A stretch of DNA of 61,067 bases from a virus. Both the position numbers and the translations under genes were made by a program. Positions 28,201 through 36,450 of this stretch are shown piece by piece. The notes beneath the pieces are model-generated. The model did not search any database. It worked only from the letters and a program-made list of their open reading frames with translations, and was not told the DNA's origin. Where the stretch lies: positions 1-61,067 of IMG/VR virus record IMGVR_UViG_3300042907_000531. One strand, written 5' to 3'. The stretch's first letter is position 1; every line of letters starts with the position of its first letter.

Positions 28201-31200
28201 CTTGAAGCTGGTCTTATTATTTCGGCAGAAGCTGAAAGTGTGTTTGAAGCTTTATTAAATAGATCTAATGATAAGATTGGCGAGTTGTTTGATAGTGCCT
28301 ATCAGGGTCTCTTTCAACGATTATCTAAAGAGAAAAGACAGGCTATTGGTAAAGATATTTTAGGTCAAGCCGCTTTTAGTGATTATCTTGCAAAGAGAGA
28401 ACTCAAACATGAAGCATCTACAAAGGTTATTGATCCGCTTGCTAAAGCGTCGTCTATTAAGTCAGAATCAACCACAGCCATAATTAATAGTATTTATGAT
28501 AACCTTAAGAAATCTGTTACACGAAAAGCAGTTAAAGAAGCTATTACACTTGCTGGTTATACAAAAGAAGAATACATTAAAGATGTAACAACTCTTTTAA
28601 ATAACACTATTGGACAAAAGAATATAACGGCAACTAAACCAGCTCGTCTTGATTCAGCATCAAAACTAGGTGATGATGAATTAGTTGATCTATATTTTGA
28701 TTTATTTTTAGCTGGTTCAACTGACGAATCCTTAAACTATATCAGCGTTATTATTGACACAGAACCTACGCTTATAGTAAAAAGTCGTGGTACTAAAACT
28801 GAAGAAGATTTATTAAAAGAAACAGGATCAACTCCTACAGAACTAGGTGGTAAGATTCCTTCAGATCCAGCATGGATTCTAACCTCGCGTAATGAAAAGA
28901 AAAAAACTTATAGCAAAGACGCATTACTAACGGAAATAAATAAAAGAAAAGATACTGGTATAACTAAACTAGACAAAAGTTTAACAGTCTCTAGTGAACT
29001 TACAGCAGCTCTTGATGAGCTATTTAAGGAAACGGGATTCGTTGACTCGGTTGGTATTCCAGTTAGTCTTACACCAACAGAAAAAATTGTAGTTGAACGA
29101 ACAGCCGCAGCTGTGGAAGCATCGCGACACGCTAGCGATCATATGGCAGCTGTTACTACCGCACTTAGCGAAGATAGGCTATTAGATGCAGCTTTGGCTG
29201 AACGTGCCGAAGTAATTCTTCCAACCGTAATTAATGTGGAAGCAATCCCAACAGATTTAACAGCTAGTCTAACTGCTCTCGGAACGGTGGGAGACACAGC
29301 TAAAGAAGAAGCAACTAGATTAAAGTCATCAATTTCTGTAGCTGAGGTTAAAGAAGTTAAGAATATCGTAGCAGCTGTTGTAGCTAAAACAACAAAATCA
29401 AAACAGTTATTAGACACATACTTAGAAGTTACCGAGAATCAGATTGCTAAGGATTATCTTAAAGCAGAGCTTCGATCACAGATTACAACACTTACAATTG
29501 AAGGCATTGCTGGTTTAGATTCTAATCAATTTAAACGGTTTATCGAACTAGAGGCAATTATTTCTGCTCTTCCATCAGACACAAGAGAAACACTTGCTAT
29601 AGAACAAGCACTTGATCGTGTGCAACAAGACTCCTCTAATGATGCCATGAACCAAGCTATTAGTGTAACTAAGTGGACTAAGCAAGATATTAGTTTATAT
29701 GTTACAGGTAGGTTTCATAGAACAAACGGTTCATTAGTATCAGAATTTATAGATGCTAAGAAATATGTAGAGACTAATATTGTAGCGTATAAGAAACTAA
29801 TAAAAGAAATTATTGATTTAGAATCAACCTATAACGCAGCAGTAACGAAACTTAAGGAAGCTGGTGATATTCTTTCGGTGATCGAAAAGAATAAACTTAC
29901 GGAAATTACTAAATCATTTATTAGTAAGAAGGCACAAATAGGTAAGTTTGAAGCTGCAACGAAAAGACTTAAGCTAGGCGTACTTCGTTCATCTATTACT
30001 GATGTAACAGAAGCCGATCTTATGTTAAAGTCCTCTATTGTTACGTTAAAGACAGAGTGGCTACAGGTGGATAAGGTTGGATCTAAACTAGCAAACCTTA
30101 TTATGGGTAAGTTAGATAATGCTGATTTCCAAGATATTCTAATAACACTAGATAAGAATATAAATAAATTAGTTGATAAGGTTGTGTTTGATGGAGAACC
30201 AACCACAAAACTTTCTCTAGCTGAGTTTAATATAATGACTCCACTAGATAAAGCGGAAGCATGGTCTCGTGGTAATATTAAATCAAACGCTGCTTCTGCC
30301 TTTGTTAAAACAGTAATCAATAATTTAGAACTCAATGCTAAGAGACGTTTAGAGGGAACTAAAAAGGGTGTTCTTACTGGCGATGTAGAGCTTGGTGAAA
30401 AACGAGCGGTTAGTTTAATTGAATCATCTAAGGCTGTTACTAAGACAGAAACAAAAGCAGATAGAGAAGATTTTTACTATAAGCTTGAAGAAGAAGTAAC
30501 ATCATTACGATATGTAGCTTCTCTGTTTTATCAACATCTTGTAGAGACGGATCAAGAAGAATTATCGAAAGTCTTTATGGCGCGTAAACAAGCCATGACA
30601 TCTAGGGGTGAGGTTCTAGCTTCAACTGCTCGTGTTCTAGAAAACTTCGGTATTACTATGACAACGAGTACAGTAAAGAATCGTATATCTAAACTGTCAG
30701 ATGCATTCGAAGATTTCGTTTCTACTCTTCCAGAAGTAGAAGCTACTTCTCTTAAGGCGAAGTTTAGATTCGAAAAAAAGAAAAAGACACTTGCTCAACG
30801 TCTAACAAAAGAAATGACTGATGATGAACTAGATGAATTGGATTCTCTATTTGCTTCAATTCAACCCGGAGAATCATTAGTAGCTCCTGAGTTCTTACGT
30901 ACACTTATAGAAGAATCAACCTCTAGTCTATATCGTAATATTGCAGATGGTTCAGTCTCAAGTGCCGGGGAAGCCCTACAACAGTTGGCTGAAAGTACTA
31001 CATCTAAGTATGCTACACTTGCACAACAATTATTAGAATCACGCGGTGATGTATTAAATAACATTGGTTTACATCTAGCTCTATATGCTAAGGATGATTT
31101 AACTGATGGTGAATTTGTTGGTAACAACATATTTTTAAACGCACGATTTGGTAAGATTAATGTTGTTGTGTTGTTACATGAAATTATTCATGCTATCACA

Positions 31201-34200
31201 AGTAGAGATCTTGATCGCTATGGGTTTGATGATGCAGCTGGTTCTGTTGCGTACTTAGCTACTTTAAATAAATCAATTGAAAGTGGTGTTGGTCCAAACG
31301 GAACTAAGTTAAGTAAGGGTGCTCGTTCTATTATTCAGTCTTATCTTCAAACTATAGACTGGATTGAAACGACACCCAGAGCAATGGATTTACTTGGTAT
31401 TGATTTCAAGGAAAAACTAATTGGTCAAACTGTATCTCAACCTGAAACATCAGCTCATTATGCTATATCAAATATACATGAGTTTGTTGCTGTTGCTCTT
31501 ACTGATGTATCTGTATTAGGATTCTTTGGTGCTGTTCCTGGTTTAACAGGCAGACAATCAAAACCAATTACTGGTATGATTAGGGGAATTGCTGAAAGTA
31601 TCTGGCCTACGCTTCCAGAAAATAAACTTATTCAGCGGATTGATTATTTACGAAAGCAAGTAACAGCTGGTTTAGTAACTGGAGCATTAACAACTAAGAT
31701 AGATATACCAGATCCTGTTGATATTCTTCTTCCGCCGCTTATGCCGGGTACAACCCCGTTTAGGGTTTTTGGTGAAGAAGTATTTAAAACTCAAGGTCTA
31801 GATGTAGCAGATCTACTTAGATCAAATCTAAAGTCAGCCAAGGGTAGAGTATATGCTCAACTTCGAGCTGTAAATCTTCAGGAACAGTTATCCGAATCAG
31901 CTAGAGCTTCAGGTGCAGATGCAACTAAGTTTGAAACTAAGCTTTCTGAATTAATTGATTCAGCTGAAGTACGGAGACGTAATCTCTTAGCAGCTGGACT
32001 CCATGAAGAAATGGAGCCAGAGGATCTTGAAATTATTCAAAGTATGATAAATGGAACAAAAGCGTTTACTCAACGTAGTGCTGATCACCTTACTCGTAGA
32101 GTTGGTGGAAGACCACCATCCGTCAACATAACTTCCAAGTTTGTTGGTAAGTCTTATAGAGATCTTACAGACGATGAACGTAGATCTTTTGTATCTGATG
32201 TTCTTCTTCCTACAGTAGAAAATAAGATGGGTAAGCGTAATCGTAGTGCTGGTATATATTCTATGATAACAGACTCTACAGTCGGTAAGTCTGTAAACTC
32301 TCTTATTGGTGGCGGTGCTGCCTATGGCGATACAGCAGATGCTGACTCTTTATTACTACAATTCTTTTCCAAGATTTATGATCCTCTAATGGACTTACGT
32401 GATGGTGAGTTATCCGGTGTGTTTGAATTATTCTCTGTTGACCTTGTTAATGCTGAAACCAATAACATGTATAGTAGGGCTGGTCTATTAAACATACAGC
32501 GTAAGATTACAACACAGGTCTCAAATACAGCAGAGTTAGAACAACTCTACGAAAAGGCTTGGATGTATCTTAGTAAGCTTTCTGAATTACCGAATGGATT
32601 ACCACATAGAGAACTTATTGTAGAACTAATTAAGGGTGTTCATAAGTATAATGAAGTTATTGGAGAAACCCTAAATAAATATGGTTTCTTAGCTGATCCT
32701 ATGAATCCAACGGAATATGGTACAATACATAAAGTTAATATGCTTGCGTTTGAGGAGCAGAAGCAATTTGTTGATGCTCTTGTAAAACATGCTTTAATTA
32801 AAGAACGAGATAGTAAAGAACTATCTATTGTAACTATGGATGCATTAGGTTGGATTAAACTTGTTAGAGATCCTGATAGTGATACCATTGTCTCTGTAAC
32901 GGTTACTGATGAATCTCCTTTAGTTGATTTTGTTGGTACTTATGATTACTCAAAATTTAAACAACTAGCACTTAAGAAAAACCTAAAGCCAGAGTTATTA
33001 TCGGTTTATGAAAACGGTTTAATCTCTTCACGTGATTACAAGAACTGGGATATCTATAAGTCACGCGGAGATAGTTATACAGCTATCCAGCACACAATGA
33101 CTGTAGCTAAGAATAACTATCTTAATATCGAAGCAGCTGAATCACGTGGTGGTAAGCCACGTACTGAAAGTATTGGTGCTGGTCGTGAAATGGATATCTC
33201 TAGAATTCTATCTCATTCTGAGATTACCAACAATCCAGAATTAGCAAAATACTTTGATAAGGATATCTTCGGACTTATTAACCAACAGTTACGAACAAAT
33301 GTAACAGAAGCTGTAATGACAAAATATATTACAGAAACGTTTGGTCTTAAAATGTCTTGGTTAGATCTTATTGAGGTTTCCAAAAAGCATGGAGAAGCTA
33401 GTCGCGGTCAACTTACAAAGAGTGAGCAAGACTCACTTAATCGTGGGTATGATCGAATTAAAACAATCTGGGAAGCTAATACGGGTAAGATGCTAAGTAG
33501 TAGAGATGGTCTGGATCGTCATTATAGATCCTTATTAGAGAATGGTTCAAGACCTTTAGTATTAGCAGCAAGCGGTTTACGTGCTGCCTTAACATCTACA
33601 GGTGAAACCGTAAGAGCTATTCTACAAAGTAACCATAACCGTGGAATGCTCCGACAAGTATTACCTAACTTTATTCAAACACTAAAGTTATTTAGTCGCG
33701 ATAAGAGACAGACAATCCAACAGGTAGCTTCAGCCACTCACTGGATTAGAGGGCTATCATCTGACCACCTATTACTACGTGCAGAAATGAATCCAAACAA
33801 TCCCTTTGGTGGGACTATTATGGGTGCTAGACGTGGTGGCTGGTTCAAGGACTTGGCTGCAGCTTGGGCTGGTGTTAAGGAACGAAACAAGTTAGAGGAC
33901 TCTATTGTTGGTAAAGCAGCTAATTATTTATCTGTACCAGCAAGTAAGTTAGGTTCTCCACTAGCTTTCGTAAACGATATTACTACAACGCTTCATGTTC
34001 AGAACTTACAATACAACCTAACTCAAAATTCTAAGAAGTTTTTAGCTTTAGCTAATCTCTTAAAGGATGGTGGTACAGATTCATTATCTGGTTTTAGTGA
34101 GTTAGCTACTAAGGTTGGATTATCTCCTAAGGAAGCTATTGACTTATCTTCTATGGGTCTTCTAGATCCCAAGAGAATTGAAGTAATGATTGAAGCTGCT

Positions 34201-34791
34201 AAGGACCAACGTAACTATCGTGAAGGTATGTTAGATGTCCAAAGTCTATTTATCTGGGCAGGCGAAGACCCCACTAAGATTGACACAATCAATCGTATGG
34301 GATCACTTATTAATGCCACAGTTAGACATACCAATACCGACCCCACACTACTTGATTTAAGAATTAATCAATCTGCATACGCCCGATCTATGGGTGTATT
34401 CATGCAATTCTTATTAAGTCACTCCACTCAAGAAATAGGTAGACGTAGACGTTATACAACTACCGCCTACTCTAAACACCTTGCTGGTCTTGTTATGATG
34501 GAAGCTATTGCCTACAGTCTAGCAAGAACTAAAGACGAGGATGAAGATACCTGGGTCTGGCAAGACCTTAATGAGAAACCATTTGAAACCGTAGTTAACT
34601 TTGGTACCTCTCTTCCACTACTAGGAAGTTATCAGTTCTTATCCTCTTTGTTAAGAGCTGGTATCCTTCAGACCCACTCTACCATTACAGGGGACAAGTC
34701 TGATAATACATATAGAGTACCAGATCTATTCTCCGGTCCATCTGAGAATATTCCACGTAAGGCTGTAGATATGATTAAAGATCTACTGTAA
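25276..34791 (+). CDS. Giant internal virion protein with two zincin-like motifs
   Basis: 3171 residues, in the position of T7 gp16 (1318 residues), last in the late operon. A Gly/Ala-rich hydrophobic stretch at about 247-360 could insert in a membrane. Two separate HExxH sites are present: HEMSH at 878-882, with Glu927 in an EKFANG helix downstream, and HEIIH at 1968-1972, with Glu2069 in a HEFVA helix. Each HExxH-then-Glu pair has gluzincin form, so both may be zinc peptidases. Long Lys/Glu helices lie between them. Residues from about 2700 onwards are helical, with an RRRR cluster, and resemble C-termini of other large ejected phage proteins. I see no lysozyme/transglycosylase domain such as gp16 carries. 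It is probably injected with the DNA. Comparable multi-domain 'polyvalent' phage proteins are known; this assignment is inference. Confidence 0.7.
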   Translation: MISDLNKVLDEASQPLRPSNVYFSSATTPTTQYSGEKPDLNEQRIYNERVQLGLLSPTFLNGKWNIAETNLTREEIGDQALAYTIGNGSRGWGEASIQNAKKIADQYYNKGDAMFTHGGRETSHWEQFVEGFNFFNVFGENQSLQTAEEIKKKIQTVDPLWTTDKKIDELTEWKKINPDVDKFLSSAGIDVQDYALNTRNQEAFLFNMNEAVQNARMNIGMGLFERDNNTLEKLGNSLAEGIKDPLMLRDVVLTTAATAGLGLIAGVAGLSARALSGGIVAGVNASRSIRGLELARKAANAAALATGPMTGLVEGPAYAAIRSIIPATGRSVTSTLAARGLALGLEGGVAGAVSSLADQRSEHEWRSLVFQGVDPVLKYNLGETALAALTGSLGSVGLATAFRFGLGSIGDYKYYKTGDWDSLRRQVTNSMDTWATTRDGDIVWGNTLSDGRGMFFGNVIDNFMKNYDGRDFTNVMLNGSRLFGKFNPRIAGKMKLDVTKVLPVIEEFEKATGIAGEAAMLRVDGVAPETRRVFDLILNEKNLDDANLSLADVRNVLTDYNLTRSKELVGPRPTTAVEGVLATISTATKQVDIANQIHRLIGAKSLDRKLETIGIQSSDVINNAEATLGRSINLSDDVDFGNFVVAAKYAAASVDEAQVVGTLKRILSGDFGGGRTIPREVVQSIFANAFGTKPLIITASGSNKNFAVSVDPTIGEVFSTKRTLKVGPNGKLEIELRADDPTLKFFTTDSIRLDTETFKTKLADLNDKLNTVWNTSVKKKIKDTIDTVKDIKSKETLTDSFASGKSVTVDNIKKIFKLTTTEATTAKIIMDSLGYSGDSSILRIAKLAADDRNAEIVFEGTTALIRATTSSDLGTVTHEMSHYLQVMVLDNLDSEARQAIGITDDMWVKFKDWVGFTGDEWSEKAAEKFANGMSQYVRRIMAGDGRAPATQIQRLFHRIGDHLGDLGERFKSQDGLEAGLIISAEAESVFEALLNRSNDKIGELFDSAYQGLFQRLSKEKRQAIGKDILGQAAFSDYLAKRELKHEASTKVIDPLAKASSIKSESTTAIINSIYDNLKKSVTRKAVKEAITLAGYTKEEYIKDVTTLLNNTIGQKNITATKPARLDSASKLGDDELVDLYFDLFLAGSTDESLNYISVIIDTEPTLIVKSRGTKTEEDLLKETGSTPTELGGKIPSDPAWILTSRNEKKKTYSKDALLTEINKRKDTGITKLDKSLTVSSELTAALDELFKETGFVDSVGIPVSLTPTEKIVVERTAAAVEASRHASDHMAAVTTALSEDRLLDAALAERAEVILPTVINVEAIPTDLTASLTALGTVGDTAKEEATRLKSSISVAEVKEVKNIVAAVVAKTTKSKQLLDTYLEVTENQIAKDYLKAELRSQITTLTIEGIAGLDSNQFKRFIELEAIISALPSDTRETLAIEQALDRVQQDSSNDAMNQAISVTKWTKQDISLYVTGRFHRTNGSLVSEFIDAKKYVETNIVAYKKLIKEIIDLESTYNAAVTKLKEAGDILSVIEKNKLTEITKSFISKKAQIGKFEAATKRLKLGVLRSSITDVTEADLMLKSSIVTLKTEWLQVDKVGSKLANLIMGKLDNADFQDILITLDKNINKLVDKVVFDGEPTTKLSLAEFNIMTPLDKAEAWSRGNIKSNAASAFVKTVINNLELNAKRRLEGTKKGVLTGDVELGEKRAVSLIESSKAVTKTETKADREDFYYKLEEEVTSLRYVASLFYQHLVETDQEELSKVFMARKQAMTSRGEVLASTARVLENFGITMTTSTVKNRISKLSDAFEDFVSTLPEVEATSLKAKFRFEKKKKTLAQRLTKEMTDDELDELDSLFASIQPGESLVAPEFLRTLIEESTSSLYRNIADGSVSSAGEALQQLAESTTSKYATLAQQLLESRGDVLNNIGLHLALYAKDDLTDGEFVGNNIFLNARFGKINVVVLLHEIIHAITSRDLDRYGFDDAAGSVAYLATLNKSIESGVGPNGTKLSKGARSIIQSYLQTIDWIETTPRAMDLLGIDFKEKLIGQTVSQPETSAHYAISNIHEFVAVALTDVSVLGFFGAVPGLTGRQSKPITGMIRGIAESIWPTLPENKLIQRIDYLRKQVTAGLVTGALTTKIDIPDPVDILLPPLMPGTTPFRVFGEEVFKTQGLDVADLLRSNLKSAKGRVYAQLRAVNLQEQLSESARASGADATKFETKLSELIDSAEVRRRNLLAAGLHEEMEPEDLEIIQSMINGTKAFTQRSADHLTRRVGGRPPSVNITSKFVGKSYRDLTDDERRSFVSDVLLPTVENKMGKRNRSAGIYSMITDSTVGKSVNSLIGGGAAYGDTADADSLLLQFFSKIYDPLMDLRDGELSGVFELFSVDLVNAETNNMYSRAGLLNIQRKITTQVSNTAELEQLYEKAWMYLSKLSELPNGLPHRELIVELIKGVHKYNEVIGETLNKYGFLADPMNPTEYGTIHKVNMLAFEEQKQFVDALVKHALIKERDSKELSIVTMDALGWIKLVRDPDSDTIVSVTVTDESPLVDFVGTYDYSKFKQLALKKNLKPELLSVYENGLISSRDYKNWDIYKSRGDSYTAIQHTMTVAKNNYLNIEAAESRGGKPRTESIGAGREMDISRILSHSEITNNPELAKYFDKDIFGLINQQLRTNVTEAVMTKYITETFGLKMSWLDLIEVSKKHGEASRGQLTKSEQDSLNRGYDRIKTIWEANTGKMLSSRDGLDRHYRSLLENGSRPLVLAASGLRAALTSTGETVRAILQSNHNRGMLRQVLPNFIQTLKLFSRDKRQTIQQVASATHWIRGLSSDHLLLRAEMNPNNPFGGTIMGARRGGWFKDLAAAWAGVKERNKLEDSIVGKAANYLSVPASKLGSPLAFVNDITTTLHVQNLQYNLTQNSKKFLALANLLKDGGTDSLSGFSELATKVGLSPKEAIDLSSMGLLDPKRIEVMIEAAKDQRNYREGMLDVQSLFIWAGEDPTKIDTINRMGSLINATVRHTNTDPTLLDLRINQSAYARSMGVFMQFLLSHSTQEIGRRRRYTTTAYSKHLAGLVMMEAIAYSLARTKDEDEDTWVWQDLNEKPFETVVNFGTSLPLLGSYQFLSSLLRAGILQTHSTITGDKSDNTYRVPDLFSGPSENIPRKAVDMIKDLL

Positions 34792-34806
34792 TCAGTCTAG
34801 GTTGCC

Positions 34807-34869
34807 ATTAGGGACGTTCTAAGGATTCATACCACCCTGTATGGGGGTAAACCTTAGAACGTCTCTAAT
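34807..34869 (+). terminator. Strong 18-bp hairpin after the giant gene
   Basis: Arms 34807-34824 and 34852-34869 pair over 18 bases with one G-T pair, and a further GCC/GGC can pair below a bulge. A smaller ATAC/GTAT hairpin lies in the loop. It starts 16 bases after the late operon stop. It is probably the late terminator, although no T run follows; RNase III-type processing is an alternative. Confidence 0.65.
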
Positions 34870-34906
34870 AGGCTTATAGGGGGTTTAATGATGTGGTGTA
34901 TTAACC

Positions 34907-34937
34907 ATACGAGCAGTCCCTGAGTTGGTGCTAGGAA
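34907..34937 (+). promoter_or_regulatory. 31-nt module-boundary element, copy 1 (putative phage promoter)
   Basis: Contains ATACGAGCAGTCCCTGA, a six-base variable gap and GCTAGGAA. The same arrangement with the same gap occurs at 39424 and 54090 and I found it nowhere else. It lies in the gene-free tract just before the early region. The ATACGA start recalls T7-type promoters, and the genome encodes a matching single-subunit RNA polymerase. A TATAAAT box follows 25 bases after it. Confidence 0.65.
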
Positions 34938-34977
34938 CAGCCTAGTACTGAGTGGAATCAGTATAAATAAAAGAGCG

Positions 34978-34999
34978 GTCTCTCTTCATAGGGAGAGAC
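34978..34999 (+). other. Perfect 7-bp hairpin
   Basis: GTCTCTC (34978-34984) pairs with GAGAGAC (34993-34999). It lies about 40 bases after the first boundary element and could fold in the 5' leader of a transcript starting there. Confidence 0.5.
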
Positions 35000-35100
35000 T
35001 AGGAAAGGTAGTAAGGGGATACTCTAGGGATAACGTAAGGATAGAACAATACATAAACAATACTATAGGGGTCTATGTACTCCACACTATACATTTCACT

Positions 35101-35145
35101 GTAAGGAATAACACGGCTAGGGACTAGCTCCTAACAATTCCTTAC
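35101..35145 (+). other. Nested inverted repeat
   Basis: Outer arms GTAAGGAAT (35101-35109) and ATTCCTTAC (35137-35145) enclose an inner GCTAG-GGA-CTAGC hairpin. Perfect 9-bp outer and 5-bp inner stems give a branched fold in RNA or a cruciform in DNA. No T run follows. Confidence 0.55.
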
Positions 35146-35191
35146 ACCGCCTCAGGTACATTCCCCCGTCTGTGCCTTGAGTCTATCTATC

Positions 35192-35223
35192 CCTCCTTTC
35201 CCTAACGGGGAAGGCGGGGTTTC
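35192..35223 (+). terminator. Terminator-like hairpin in gene-free tract
   Basis: A CCTTTCCC/GGGGAAGG stem with a short TAAC-type loop is followed after GCGGGG by TTT. It may stop transcription entering from the first boundary element, or insulate the early genes from late read-through. Confidence 0.5.
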
Positions 35224-35267
35224 ATAAGTTTAACCTGTAAAAACCTTTTAGGTATCGAAAATTTCAA

Positions 35268-35362
35268 AGCGGGTACCCCCTAACCCCCGCGTTATTTCTT
35301 ACCCCCCCTACCCCCCCTCGCAAGAAAACGAAAGAGACCCACCCGGACCACTCTCCCCCCAC
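35268..35362. other. C-tract region (G-quadruplex potential on - strand)
   Basis: Between 35268 and 35330 there are four C runs of five or more bases (two of five, two of seven) with short spacers; further C runs follow near 35355. The complementary strand therefore has closely spaced G runs able to form a G-quadruplex. Such tracts are not seen elsewhere in the window. A role at an origin or packaging end is possible but unproven. Confidence 0.5.
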
Positions 35363-35488
35363 CCGGCACGCTGCGGTTTCAACCGATGGCTACCTGTCTG
35401 CCCCTATTCCGGACAGTCAAATGTCTGAAACGACCCGGAACAACGACCCACGGAACCGTGGTGAGTACGGCAAGTAACCGACCTACCT

Positions 35489-35567
35489 AGATTCTTTGAA
35501 ACAAATGCATGGAAATAAGTAAGGGCGAAAGTCACAATGCTCTAAAGGTACTTGTTTCAAAGAATCT
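35489..35567 (+). ncRNA. 16-bp inverted repeat with 47-base loop (possible structured RNA)
   Basis: Perfect 16-base arms at 35489-35504 and 35552-35567 enclose a loop containing a TAAGGGCGAAAGTCAC segment. It lies about 90 bases before the first early gene. A perfect stem of this length is unlikely by chance in this tract. It could be a small RNA, a leader structure, or a DNA cruciform/telomere-like end site. No known RNA family is recognised. Confidence 0.45.
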
Positions 35568-35659
35568 TTCCTTGAGTCTATCCTAACGGTTAGACGTAAG
35601 ATTCTCATCTATGCTTGAACGGTTCAAGCATCATCCGCACTTTCTGAGGAACTTCCCCC

Positions 35660-36043
35660 ATGTCTACTATTCTCCCGAACGTTGAATCTTTCCGCTCCTT
35701 GTTTCTTCCGGCTATTCTCGCTGAATTGGATGAGAAGTATCGTATTGCGAAACGTGACTTAAAGGGGTTTCATGCGGCATGGTTGAATGCGTCCGGCGAT
35801 TGTACGGTGCATGTTGCTGGACGTGCACTAACGACTCGCGATATTATCGCCGGAAAGAATGGCTACGCTTCGGCTAGTCATATTGACTGGCGGGCAACCA
35901 GTGTACCGGGAGTCGCGCAAGATACGTTAGCCTATATTTATAATATGGTCAAGGCTGAACGTCCGGAGTGGTTCGTCAAGACTTCTAAGGTATACGCAAA
36001 GTCTGCGCCGTCTGTTGACATGCTTGCTGAACTTGGACTCTAA
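35660..36043 (+). CDS. Early protein, unknown
   Basis: 127 residues, the first gene after the gene-free tract, with richer GC than later early genes (many CGC, GGC, GCG codons). Compact mixed alpha/beta sequence; a central GRALTTRDIIAGKNGYASA segment is the most ordered-looking part. No motif or family recognised. A hairpin terminator follows directly, so it may be transcribed as a separate short message. Position suggests host takeover or defence evasion. Confidence 0.65.
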   Translation: MSTILPNVESFRSLFLPAILAELDEKYRIAKRDLKGFHAAWLNASGDCTVHVAGRALTTRDIIAGKNGYASASHIDWRATSVPGVAQDTLAYIYNMVKAERPEWFVKTSKVYAKSAPSVDMLAELGL

Positions 36044-36050
36044 TAACTTC

Positions 36051-36082
36051 GGATTCTACGGGTGAAATATTCCGTAGAATCC
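36051..36082 (+). terminator. Perfect 11-bp hairpin after first early gene
   Basis: GGATTCTACGG (36051-36061) pairs without mismatch with 36072-36082 across a 10-base loop, and TTTCC follows. It should act as a partial terminator or as an mRNA 3' stabiliser for the 35660 gene. Confidence 0.65.
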
Positions 36083-36117
36083 TTTCCAAAGTGTTTCTTA
36101 CCTAATAGGAGCCTACT

Positions 36118-36312
36118 ATGCAAAGTTTCGTGAAAGAATTATTGGCTGCAAAGATTCAATGTGCTTGCGAATTGCGTACTGTAAACTCACTAGAAGAGTG
36201 TGTAGAATTGGTTATCAAGCACACAAAGATTCCACGTAGACTAGTTGTAGAGCGTTTGTCTGCAAAGTATCCCGTGTTTAGGGTTCTACCCACTAGAAAG
36301 GGTTGTATCTAA
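36118..36312 (+). CDS. Early small protein, unknown
   Basis: 64 residues with a TAGGAG ribosome site. Mostly helical with four Cys, ending in a basic C-terminus (RRLVVERLSAKYPVFRV, RKGC). No family recognised. Shares with its neighbours the small size and tight spacing typical of phage early genes. Confidence 0.6.
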   Translation: MQSFVKELLAAKIQCACELRTVNSLEECVELVIKHTKIPRRLVVERLSAKYPVFRVLPTRKGCI

Positions 36313-36345
36313 TCGTGTGTATTCTCGCAACTTTGGAGTCAAACA

Positions 36346-36450
36346 ATGTACGTGACTGAATTGTTCATCTTGTGTGCCGTTGCTATGGTTGTGGCCGGAT
36401 GTATCTACGTGGCTGGCAACATTATCTCTAACCCGGGGGAGCGAAACTAA
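36346..36450 (+). CDS. 34-residue membrane peptide
   Basis: 34 residues with a single hydrophobic span (LFILCAVAMVVAGCIYVAG). Ribosome site TTGGAG is well placed, and its TAA overlaps the ATG of the next gene. Too short for family assignment. It could be an early holin-like or superinfection-exclusion peptide; the lysozyme-like gene is two genes downstream. Confidence 0.55.
   Translation: MYVTELFILCAVAMVVAGCIYVAGNIISNPGERN

Larger units (their letters stand above)
34792..35659. other. 868-base gene-free, hairpin-rich tract
   Basis: No convincing gene on either strand. It separates the last late gene from the first early gene, where T7-like virions have their DNA ends. It contains a strong 18-bp hairpin, one copy of the 31-nt putative promoter, several shorter hairpins, a terminator-like structure, a C-rich tract and a 16-bp inverted repeat with a 47-base loop (listed separately). 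Base composition shifts from AT-rich to C-rich within it. Probable roles: packaging/terminal site, early control region and perhaps a replication origin. Confidence 0.7.

Noticed and set aside
27321-30335. Long antisense reading frames within the giant gene (up to 168 codons)
   Set aside because: They lie opposite a gene with clear coding character, have no ribosome sites or neighbours on that strand, and consist of Leu/Ser-rich chance sequence typical of shadows.
25276-34791. N4-type virion RNA polymerase
   Set aside because: Size and location invite the comparison, but I see none of the polymerase motifs in it, and a T7-type polymerase is encoded elsewhere.
35330-35640. Group I intron in the gene-free tract
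   Set aside because: No interrupted gene, no homing endonuclease, and the core pairings of a group I intron cannot be drawn; only the 16-bp inverted repeat stands out.
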